Source: Marivirga sp. ANT-B6 (GTDB lineage Bacteria > Bacteroidota > Bacteroidia > Cytophagales > Cyclobacteriaceae). Taken from it: a DNA stretch of 47,116 nucleotides. The notes under the pieces are model-generated. The model saw only the letters and a program-made list of their open reading frames with translations. It was not told where the DNA came from and ran no database searches. Every line of letters begins with the position of its first letter. Within the stretch, counting starts at the first letter, position 1. The stretch covers positions 49,564-96,679 of the forward strand of contig LXQK01000017.1 of NCBI GenBank assembly GCA_001683905.1. Direction: 5' to 3'. The position numbers and the translations under genes were made by a program. Shown one piece after another: positions 26,480-33,126 of this stretch.

Positions 26480-27769
26480 ATGCGATACGCACCTATTGAT
26501 AAGGCATTGTTTAAGCACAACCGTGCGTGTTTTGTTGACATGCTTAAACCAGCTTCGATGGCTGCGTTTAATTCTAATGATATCATGCCCACCAATGCTG
26601 ACGGCACAATGCCCTTCAGACAGAACAACGATCTTTTTTACCTTTCAGGTATTGACCAGGAAGAAAGCATTCTGCTCATTTTTCCTGATTTTCATGACAA
26701 CACCTATCAGGAAGTTTTGTTTTTAAAGGAGACCAACGAGAACATAGCGATTTGGGAAGGACATAAATATACAAAAGATGAAGCCTATCAAACTTCTGGT
26801 ATCAAAACCGTACTATGGATAAGTCAGTTTGAGCAGGTATTCAACACGCTGATGGCCGAGGCCAAGCATGTTTATTTAAATGCCAATGAACATATCAGGG
26901 CCGTCGTTGAAGTAGAAACGCGTGATAGCAGATTTACCAAGTGGTGCCAGGGTAAGTACCCTCTGCATCAGTATGAGCGGGTGGCTCCTTTAATGAGCAA
27001 TTTAAGGGCAATCAAATCATCTGTAGAAATTGAGTTGATGCAGCACGCCTGCAATATTACTGAAAAAGGTTTTCGCCGTATCCTTGACTTTGTAAAACCG
27101 GGGGTGACCGAGTACGAAATAGAAGCCGAGTTCATTCATGAATTCATTCGAAACAGGAGCAAGGGCTTTGCGTACCAGCCGATTATTGCTTCGGGTGCCA
27201 ATGCCTGTGTGCTACATTATATTGCTAATAACGAAGTATGCAAAGACGGAGAAATCATCTTATTCGATGTAGGCGCAGAATATGGCAATTACAATGCGGA
27301 CATGTCGCGGGCCATTCCGGTTAATGGTCGCTTTTCCAGCAGGCAGAAGGCCGTTTACAATGCTGTATTACGGGTAATGAGAGGTGCAATGGAAATGCTT
27401 CGGCCAGGCAATACAGTTGCTACCTACCACCACGAGGTGGGCCTACTGATGCAAAGTGAACTAGTAGAGCTGGGCTTGTTAGATAAAACAGATATTAAAA
27501 ACCAGGACCCCAAGATGCCAGTCTACAAGAAATATTTTATGCACGGCACCTCGCACCATTTGGGTCTGGACGTGCATGATATCGGCAATGTGTACCGCAA
27601 AATGGAAAAAGGAATGGTATTTACAGTAGAACCCGGCATTTACATCAGGGAAGAAAGCCTGGGGATCAGGCTTGAGAACAATGTCGTACTAACAGAAGAC
27701 GGTTTAGAAGACCTAATGGCCAATATTCCGCTAGAAGCTGAAGAAATTGAATCCCTGATGAACAGATAA
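26480..27769 (+). CDS. pepP: Xaa-Pro aminopeptidase (M24B, aminopeptidase P)
   Basis: The 429-residue protein has an N-terminal creatinase-like domain ('NNDLFYLSGIDQEESILLI') and a C-terminal pita-bread metallopeptidase domain. The dinuclear metal site is visible: the Asp pair in 'ILFDVGAEYGNYNADMSR', His in 'MHGTSHHLGLDVHD', Glu in 'FTVEPGIYI' and Glu in 'IRLENNVVL'. It cleaves N-terminal residues before proline in the cytoplasm. Length and motifs match aminopeptidase P of Bacteroidota. A RidA-family gene follows 21 bases downstream and may be co-transcribed. Confidence 0.95.
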   Translation: MRYAPIDKALFKHNRACFVDMLKPASMAAFNSNDIMPTNADGTMPFRQNNDLFYLSGIDQEESILLIFPDFHDNTYQEVLFLKETNENIAIWEGHKYTKDEAYQTSGIKTVLWISQFEQVFNTLMAEAKHVYLNANEHIRAVVEVETRDSRFTKWCQGKYPLHQYERVAPLMSNLRAIKSSVEIELMQHACNITEKGFRRILDFVKPGVTEYEIEAEFIHEFIRNRSKGFAYQPIIASGANACVLHYIANNEVCKDGEIILFDVGAEYGNYNADMSRAIPVNGRFSSRQKAVYNAVLRVMRGAMEMLRPGNTVATYHHEVGLLMQSELVELGLLDKTDIKNQDPKMPVYKKYFMHGTSHHLGLDVHDIGNVYRKMEKGMVFTVEPGIYIREESLGIRLENNVVLTEDGLEDLMANIPLEAEEIESLMNR

Positions 27770-27790
27770 GCAACCTATTATAAACATTCT

Positions 27791-28213
27791 ATGCAGGATA
27801 ATCAAGTCACCCACTCCGACAAGGCCCCTGTACCTATGGGGCTTTATCCGCACGCTCGGCGGGCGGGAAATCTACTGTTTTTATCGGGTGTAGGCCCCAG
27901 GTCACGCCAAAGTACCACAATTCCAGGCGTTGAACTAAATCAGGCCGGCGAAATTGTAAGCTATGATATTGCTGCGCAATGCCATAGTGTATTCCAAAAC
28001 GTAAAGATGATTCTGGAAGATGCAGGTGCAGATTGGAGCCAGCTCCTTGATGTAACTGTATTCTTGACCAATATGCAGGCCGATTTTAAAATCTATAATA
28101 GCATCTATGCAGACTATTTTCGTGAAAACCAGCCCTGTAGAACAACGGTAGAGGTGCTGAGTTTGCCGTCGCCTATCGCGATAGAACTCAAGTGCATTGC
28201 CTGGATCGGATAG
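27791..28213 (+). CDS. RidA/YjgF/YER057c-family protein (2-aminomuconate deaminase-like subgroup)
   Basis: The 140 residues form the compact RidA fold with 'GNLLFLSGVGPR', 'VFQNVKMILEDAGADWSQLLDVTVFLT' and the active-site Arg117 in 'PCRTTVEVLSLPSPIAIE'. RidA proteins trim reactive imine/enamine intermediates. The 'GVGPR' and 'RTTVEV' variants are closer to the aminomuconate deaminase branch than to canonical RidA, which is a tentative placement. There are no tryptophan or kynurenine catabolism genes nearby. It probably shares a transcript with the upstream aminopeptidase. Confidence 0.88.
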   Translation: MQDNQVTHSDKAPVPMGLYPHARRAGNLLFLSGVGPRSRQSTTIPGVELNQAGEIVSYDIAAQCHSVFQNVKMILEDAGADWSQLLDVTVFLTNMQADFKIYNSIYADYFRENQPCRTTVEVLSLPSPIAIELKCIAWIG

Positions 28214-28299
28214 TTAGGTTGGTAGGTGCTGAACATTTTAAGGTCACACCGGTTTTCTGAGAAGCTAATATCTGCTCACTACTTAAAAACCTTGATATC

Positions 28300-28947
28300 T
28301 TGAAAGCTATATTTCTAAACTGTTCGTTAAAAAAATCCCCTAAAACTTCCAACACTGGCGCGCTGATCCTAGAGGCCGTCAAGCTTTTTTCGTCACTCAA
28401 TATTTCTTCTGAAGTAATCCGTATTGCAGATCATGCTGTGAAATTTGGTGTAACTTCCGATGAGGGTGAAGGCGATGCCTGGCCCGGCATTCTACATAAG
28501 ATCAAGGCCGCTGATATTGTAATCATTGGTACCCCGATCTGGTTGGGAGATAAATCTGCCATTTGTAAAATGGTGATCGAGAGAATTGACGGAAGTACCA
28601 GTGAGCAGGATCCTGAAAATGGACAATTCCCATTGTACAACAAAGTTGGTGGGGTGTTGATTACCGGAAATGAAGATGGTGGCAAACGGGTGACTGCCGA
28701 CGTACTATTTAGCCTCAACCACTCTGGCTGCACCATTCCACCAAATGCAGCAGCCTATTGGGTGGGCAAAGCCGGACCAGGGCCTAGTTATATCGAAGCT
28801 GATGGCGCCGAACATTTGTTTACCAACAGGAATTTACGTTATATGGTGTATAATCTTGCTTTCTTTGCCAGATCCCTTCAAAACGCCCCCATTGACACCA
28901 ATTTACTCGCATTAGACGAGGAAGCCAAGGCTGTCAGTAAAAGCTAA
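28300..28947 (+). CDS. Flavodoxin-fold NAD(P)H-dependent oxidoreductase (FMN reductase-like)
   Basis: The 215-residue protein starts at a TTG ('MKAIFLNCSLKKSPKTSNTG'). No in-frame ATG fits, and the first residues already form the first beta strand and the phosphate-binding loop, so TTG is likely genuine. The flavodoxin-like fold continues with 'KAADIVIIGTPIWLGDKSAICK' and 'KVGGVLITGNEDGGKRV', which bind FMN. The substrate is unknown; relatives reduce quinones, nitro compounds or free flavin. It is followed by a strong bidirectional terminator shared with tsf. Confidence 0.87.
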   Translation: MKAIFLNCSLKKSPKTSNTGALILEAVKLFSSLNISSEVIRIADHAVKFGVTSDEGEGDAWPGILHKIKAADIVIIGTPIWLGDKSAICKMVIERIDGSTSEQDPENGQFPLYNKVGGVLITGNEDGGKRVTADVLFSLNHSGCTIPPNAAAYWVGKAGPGPSYIEADGAEHLFTNRNLRYMVYNLAFFARSLQNAPIDTNLLALDEEAKAVSKS

Positions 28948-28979
28948 CAAACTCGTTGAGAATTCCATAGATTTAAACA

Positions 28980-29005
28980 AAAAAACCCGGTAAACCGGGT
29001 TTTTT
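28980..29005. terminator. Bidirectional intrinsic terminator between the flavodoxin gene and tsf
   Basis: AAAAAACCCGGT-aa-ACCGGGTTTTTT is a perfect 12-bp inverted repeat. On either strand the GC-rich core is followed by a run of six T residues. It lies 32 bases after the plus-strand flavodoxin gene and 20 bases after the minus-strand tsf stop, so it serves both converging transcripts. Confidence 0.9.
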
Positions 29006-29025
29006 AAACATTTTATATCTGATGT

Positions 29026-29859
29026 CTAGCCACCAATAGCAACTCTTTTAAATGCTGCTACCGTCATTCCTTTATTTACAGAATCAAGATATTGGGCTAT
29101 TGTCATAGAATTATCTTTAACAAAAGCCTGATTCAATAAAGTATTGTCTTTGTAGAATTTATTCAATTTACCCAAAGCAATTTTTTCCAGCATGGCTTCA
29201 GGCTTACCTTCAGCTCTCGCTTGTTCTTTACCGATCTCTATCTCACGAGCCACTACACTTTCGTCAACATCATCCTTATCAACACCTACAGGTCGCATCG
29301 CAGCAATCTGCATCGCCACGTCCTTACCAGCATCGGTTACGTCGCCACCGTTCACGTTTTTTAGCGCAACCAGTACACCTAGCTTACTTCCCGCGTGTAC
29401 ATATGGCACAACGGCTTCGCCGGCTAACCTTTCATAGGCAATGACTTCAAGTTTCTCCCCTATTTTACCGACCAATTCAATTATTTTTTCTTCAACGGTT
29501 AAAGCGCCGATCTTTAGACTTTTCAAAGCCGCGATGTCTGCAGGTTTTTCTTTCACCGCAACCTGAAGGATGGCATTGCCAAGTTCCTGAAACGATTCGT
29601 TTTTAGCAACGAAATCAGTTTCACAGCCCAAAGCTATTAGAACAGCTTCCGTTTTCCCATCATTGGTATGGGTAAATACAGATCCTTCTGTTGTTTCCCT
29701 ATCGGACCGAGATGCAGAAACTTTCTGTCCTTTTTTTCTAAGCAGGTCTATAGCGGCATCAAAATCACCATTTGCTTCAGTAAGCGCTTTTTTGCAGTCC
29801 ATCATACCGGCACCAGTCATTTGCCGGAGTTTGTTCACCTCTTGTGCTGTAATAGCCAT
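29026..29859 (-). CDS. tsf: Translation elongation factor EF-Ts
   Basis: The 277 residues begin with the UBA-like helix and signature 'VNKLRQMTGAGMMDCKKALTEA', followed by 'ALGCETDFVAKNESF', the conserved TDFVAKN contact with EF-Tu. EF-Ts catalyses GDP/GTP exchange on EF-Tu. It is the last gene of the rplM-rpsI-rpsB-tsf cluster. It is separated from rpsB by 162 bases that include a terminator, so it may also have its own promoter, although none was convincingly identified. Confidence 0.98.
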   Translation of the reverse strand: MAITAQEVNKLRQMTGAGMMDCKKALTEANGDFDAAIDLLRKKGQKVSASRSDRETTEGSVFTHTNDGKTEAVLIALGCETDFVAKNESFQELGNAILQVAVKEKPADIAALKSLKIGALTVEEKIIELVGKIGEKLEVIAYERLAGEAVVPYVHAGSKLGVLVALKNVNGGDVTDAGKDVAMQIAAMRPVGVDKDDVDESVVAREIEIGKEQARAEGKPEAMLEKIALGKLNKFYKDNTLLNQAFVKDNSMTIAQYLDSVNKGMTVAAFKRVAIGG

Positions 29860-29955
29860 ATCTGTTTGTTTTTGTATTTAGTTTTGTTTACAATCTGAAC
29901 CTTTTGGAAGGCTGGTAAGCAGGCAATAAAAAAAATGCACTCCCAATGGCGTATT

Positions 29956-29999
29956 AATAAAAAATTGAACACCGAATCAGAAGACCAATGTTCAATTTT
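29956..29999 (-). terminator. Intrinsic terminator between rpsB and tsf
   Basis: On the minus strand AAAATTGAAC pairs with GTTCAATTTT across a 19-base loop and is followed by TTTTTTATTAA. It starts about 22 bases after the rpsB stop and precedes tsf. This suggests partial or complete termination, and thus uncoupling of tsf from the ribosomal protein operon. The stem is AT-rich, so strength is uncertain. Confidence 0.5.
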
Positions 30000-30021
30000 A
30001 TACTATTTAATATTATGAATA

Positions 30022-30798
30022 TTAGTTAGCTTCTTCGTCGATTGGCTCTTTTTCGTCCACCTTACGCTTGGCTGTTTCTTCTTCGTTCAATTTGGCATCA
30101 TCCTTTTCCTTCTTTCGCTCATTCAAACCTTCTTCGATGGCTTTTCCGAAAGCAGTAACAATCATATTGATCGATTTCCAGGCGTCATCATTAGCCGGAA
30201 TCGGGAAGTCTACCTGATTGGGATCAGAGTTGGTATCTACCATGGCAAACACAGGAATGTTTAATTTCTTGGCTTCCTTAATAGCAATATGCTCTCTCTT
30301 GATATCAACAATAAAAAGGGCTGCAGGTAATCTGGTAAGATCAGCGATACCACCAAGGATGGATTCAAGCTTCTCTTTTTCACGTGTTACCATCAATCGC
30401 TCTCTCTTTGCAAGATTTTTATAGGTATCTTCCTTCATCATTCTTTCGATGGAAGACATTTTCTTCAAAGATTTACGGATGGTAGCAAAGTTGGTAAGCA
30501 TACCACCTAACCATCGTTCGGTCACGAAAGGCATTTTCAGCCTTTTTGCTTCTTCCGTTACCAGGTCTTTTGCCTGCTTTTTTGTAGCTACGAACATCAC
30601 CTTGCGGCCTGAGCGTACTACTTGCTTGATTGCGTTAGATGCTTCGTCAAGGCATACAAGCGTTTTGTTTAGGTCGATCACGTGGATACCATTCTTCTCC
30701 ATGAAGATATATGGTGCCATACGCGGATCCCACTTTCTTTTTAAGTGTCCGAAGTGAACACCAGCATCTAGTAAGTCTTTGTATTCTAGTTTAGCCAT
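30022..30798 (-). CDS. rpsB: 30S ribosomal protein S2
   Basis: The 258-residue protein shows the S2 signatures '[19 protein letters not shown]', '[17 protein letters not shown]', '[16 protein letters not shown]' and '[20 protein letters not shown]'. A highly charged C-terminal tail ([21 protein letters not shown]) extends past the core, as in other Bacteroidota. It is located 71 bases after rpsI in the same orientation. Confidence 0.98.
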   Translation of the reverse strand: MAKLEYKDLLDAGVHFGHLKRKWDPRMAPYIFMEKNGIHVIDLNKTLVCLDEASNAIKQVVRSGRKVMFVATKKQAKDLVTEEAKRLKMPFVTERWLGGMLTNFATIRKSLKKMSSIERMMKEDTYKNLAKRERLMVTREKEKLESILGGIADLTRLPAALFIVDIKREHIAIKEAKKLNIPVFAMVDTNSDPNQVDFPIPANDDAWKSINMIVTAFGKAIEEGLNERKKEKDDAKLNEEETAKRKVDEKEPIDEEAN

Positions 30799-30869
30799 TA
30801 ATTAAATTGATTTATTTATATGTTTCCTGCAGGTAAACAACAAGCAAAAGCTGCAAAGGCAGCCAGGGC

Positions 30870-31256
30870 TTATCGCTTACTGAACTGGAATTTTCTTCTT
30901 GCTTTTCTTCTACCGTATTTCTTTCTTTCGACCATACGCGGGTCTCTAGTAAGCCAGCCTTCTTTCTTCAAAGGAGGTCTGTTCTCTGCACTTATTTCTA
31001 CCAATGCTCTGGCTATGGCCAACCTGACAGCTTCTGCTTGCCCCTTAGGTCCACCACCTTCGACATTAATATTGATATCGTAGTTGCCTACTTCTTTCAA
31101 TAAGTTTAAAGGTTGCTTGATGATTGTTTGCAGGATTTCAGAAGGAAAATATGTTTTAAATTCCTTTTTATTCACCTTAATATCACCTTTACCAGCATGT
31201 ACGTAGATCCTGGCTACCGATGTTTTTCTTCTACCGATTGTGTTAACAACTTCCAT
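30870..31256 (-). CDS. rpsI: 30S ribosomal protein S9
   Basis: The 128 residues are typical uS9: 'TIGRRKTSVARIYVHAGKG' at the start, 'GGGPKGQAEAVRLAIARAL' in the middle, and the basic tail 'RKKYGRRKARRKFQFSKR', whose terminal Arg contacts P-site tRNA. The gene starts 6 bases after the rplM stop, the universal L13-S9 pair. Confidence 0.98.
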   Translation of the reverse strand: MEVVNTIGRRKTSVARIYVHAGKGDIKVNKKEFKTYFPSEILQTIIKQPLNLLKEVGNYDININVEGGGPKGQAEAVRLAIARALVEISAENRPPLKKEGWLTRDPRMVERKKYGRRKARRKFQFSKR

Positions 31257-31262
31257 TAAGTC

Positions 31263-31706
31263 TTAGATTTTTATTTCTTTAGGTTGTTGAGCTTCATGTG
31301 GATGCTCATTGCCAGTATATACGTGTAAATTATTAAATAAAGCACGGCCAAGTCTACCTTTAGGCAACATACCTCTTACTGCTCTTTCTACTAAAAAAGT
31401 AGATGATTTTGCTTTTAGCTGAAGTGGGGTGATCTCACGCTGTCCCCCAGGATATCCTGTATGAGAGACATACACTCTGTCGTTCCACTTTTTTCCTGTA
31501 AGCCTTACCTTATCTGCATTAATCACAATCACATTGTCACCACAATCTACATTGGGTGTAAATGAAGGCTTATGCTTGCCTCTTATGATTTTTGCAATTT
31601 CGCTAGAAATACGGCCTAAAACTTTGCCCTCAACATCTACTACTACCCACTGCTTCTCAACTGTGGCTTTATTTGCAGAAATGGTCTTAAAACTTAAAGT
31701 ATCCAC
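31263..31706 (-). CDS. rplM: 50S ribosomal protein L13
   Basis: The 147-residue protein has 'QWVVVDVEGKVLGRISSEIA', 'IRGKHKPSFTPNVDCGDNVIVINA' and 'MLPKGRLGRALFNNLHVY', diagnostic of uL13. The start codon is GTG at 31706 ('GTG GAT ACT'); the family usually begins MDTLSYKT, matching the reading here, and no ATG fits. It is the first gene of the ribosomal cluster, with a consensus promoter about 60 bases upstream. As L13 often autoregulates, the short leader is worth attention. Confidence 0.98.
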   Translation of the reverse strand: MDTLSFKTISANKATVEKQWVVVDVEGKVLGRISSEIAKIIRGKHKPSFTPNVDCGDNVIVINADKVRLTGKKWNDRVYVSHTGYPGGQREITPLQLKAKSSTFLVERAVRGMLPKGRLGRALFNNLHVYTGNEHPHEAQQPKEIKI

Positions 31707-31762
31707 CTTAAAATATATTTATAATATAATACAAAACGATATAATCACCCCAAAAAGGGACA

Positions 31763-31793
31763 CAAAGATAAAAGCTTAATTTATGATATGCAA
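31763..31793 (-). promoter_or_regulatory. Bacteroidetes-type promoter for rplM-rpsI-rpsB
   Basis: On the minus strand TTG (31793-31791) lies 20 bases before TATCTTTG (31770-31763), an exact match to the Bacteroidetes -7 consensus TAnnTTTG at the expected spacing from a -33 TTG/TTTG. Transcription should begin near 31756. The ~50-base leader opens with a small CCC-TTTTT-GGGG hairpin before the GTG start. Confidence 0.7.
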
Positions 31794-31807
31794 CTGCAAT
31801 TAAAACT

Positions 31808-31876
31808 TTTTGCAGCAATAGAGAATAATCGCCGAAAACTTCGCGATAGGCGTGCTAGTTCCAATCGGCTGCAAAA
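31808..31876 (-). other. Long-loop stem between the pseudouridine synthase and rplM
   Basis: TTTTGCAGC (31808-31816) and GCTGCAAAA (31868-31876) are perfect 9-bp complements enclosing 51 bases, which hold a nested CGCC/GGCG pair. One arm begins right at the synthase stop codon. The element ends only 15 bases before the -33 box of rplM. It could terminate the synthase transcript or be a structured 3' end; a U-tract is not convincing. Confidence 0.4.
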
Positions 31877-32593
31877 CTAGATATTTTTTTCCAGTTGGCT
31901 AAGTAAAACCTTTAAATCTTTTGGGTATGGCGCTTCGACCGTGATCAATTTTTTATCCAGCAGCTTAAAACTTAGGGCACGTGCATGCAAAGCCACCCTT
32001 TTTACCAGCGGAAGTTCTTCGGTTTCCTTTTTCAGATTGAAATGTTTTTTTAACGACGACAAATATAAAGGTTTACCACCATAGCGGTGGTCTCCTATAA
32101 TAGGTGCGCCGATATGAGACAAGTGCACGCGAATCTGGTGCATTCGCCCCGTTACCGGCTTGCAGGCAATCAGAGAATGTCGTTTATAGGTTGTTATGGT
32201 ATCGAATATCGTCTCAGCAGGTTTCCCTTCTCTAAAGTCGATGCGTACAAACCCTTTTAACAGCGGCAAAACCGGGGCTTCGACTTTAATTGACTCGAAG
32301 TTGTGCAGCCCTTCGACCACGGCGTGATATAATTTTGTCACTTTCCGATCTTCAAATTGTATGGAAAGCTCACGGTAGGCTGCTGGGTTTTTAGCAATCG
32401 CCAGCGCACCGGAAGTTTCCTTGTCGAGTCGGTGGTTTACCTGTGCAGTAGGAATGCATTTCCTTGCCAGCTCAATGATGCTGTTTCCTTCGGAGTTCCG
32501 GTCATTTAATGTAGATATATAGGACGGTTTATTGATAATGATATAATCACTATTTTCAAAAAGTATCAGGTCCTTGAAATTGAGTTTCGACAT
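31877..32593 (-). CDS. RluA-family 23S rRNA/tRNA pseudouridine synthase
   Basis: The 238-residue catalytic domain has the active-site Asp57 in 'VNHRLDKETSGALAIAK', followed by 'VTKLYHAVVEG', 'HSLIACKPVTGRMHQIRVHL' and 'IIGDHRYGGKPLYL'. The N-terminal S4 RNA-binding domain found in RluC and RluD is absent, as in RluA/TruC-like members. It isomerises specific uridines to pseudouridine; the target base cannot be assigned from sequence. The gene is in the same orientation as the ribosomal cluster but separated by a 170-base gap with its own promoter. Confidence 0.93.
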   Translation of the reverse strand: MSKLNFKDLILFENSDYIIINKPSYISTLNDRNSEGNSIIELARKCIPTAQVNHRLDKETSGALAIAKNPAAYRELSIQFEDRKVTKLYHAVVEGLHNFESIKVEAPVLPLLKGFVRIDFREGKPAETIFDTITTYKRHSLIACKPVTGRMHQIRVHLSHIGAPIIGDHRYGGKPLYLSSLKKHFNLKKETEELPLVKRVALHARALSFKLLDKKLITVEAPYPKDLKVLLSQLEKNI

Positions 32594-33126
32594 ATCGGCA
32601 AAACTACAAAATTCATCGAGAAGTTTTGCTATGGATTTTCCCTTTGACCTAAGTTTCCGATCGAAGGTCTTGCGATAGGTGAAAACTCTGAAGAACCAGT
32701 CATCTCGTAAAATCTAACTGCTGTGCCTTTCAAAATGCATCTGATTGCTGATAATCTTTCGACCAAATTATTTTGAAGATGTAAGGATTAAGTATTTTTA
32801 GCCGGTGGATATCTTATTCCTGTCATTTTCTTGCGTTGGGCTGCGCCAGGGATCGGAGCGAAAATCACGGCAAGGGTGGGATTTGCCAGGGCCCGTAATT
32901 GTAGCGGAGAGCCCGCCCGGGCGCCCAAATTATTGATTCTAAAAGACCTGACTGCCTCCAAGGTGTTTACTTTTTTCTTTATAAAGGTATATAGTTAAGA
33001 AGGCTGTTTCCATAAAGGGCAGATATTGTTATAAAACATGCCGATTTTAGTACATGTAACATAATCGGGAGACAATAGTGGTGGTGCACTAGATTGAATG
33101 TAGAAAAAAAACAATTCTTTTACATA
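32594..33126. other. 533-base gene-free divergent interval
   Basis: This is the longest gene-free stretch besides the left edge. It lies between the pseudouridine synthase and the PAS histidine kinase. No convincing ORF was found. The left half is ordinary AT-rich sequence; the central GC-rich block at 32838-32926 is annotated separately. The right 200 bases hold no recognised promoter. Confidence 0.5.
32838..32926. repeat. GC-rich structured intergenic element with two related half-units
   Basis: The block contains 'CAGGGATCGGAGCGAAAATC' and then 'CCGTAATTGTAGCGGAGAGC', two related units of the form GGATnGnAGCGnAnAnC. Between them is a stem ACGGcAA...TTTgCC...CCGT, in which GGCAA pairs with TTGCC. 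It ends in the palindrome GGGCGCCC. It is far more GC-rich than its surroundings. I recall very similar blocks in intergenic regions of many Bacteroidota, and it might correspond to a known conserved RNA motif such as Flavo-1, which I cannot verify. Strand is uncertain. Confidence 0.5.

Noticed and set aside
31830-32680. Similar 'GCGATAGG' strings at two intergenic places
   Set aside because: Similarity is only about ten bases and also occurs inside genes; not a convincing repeat.
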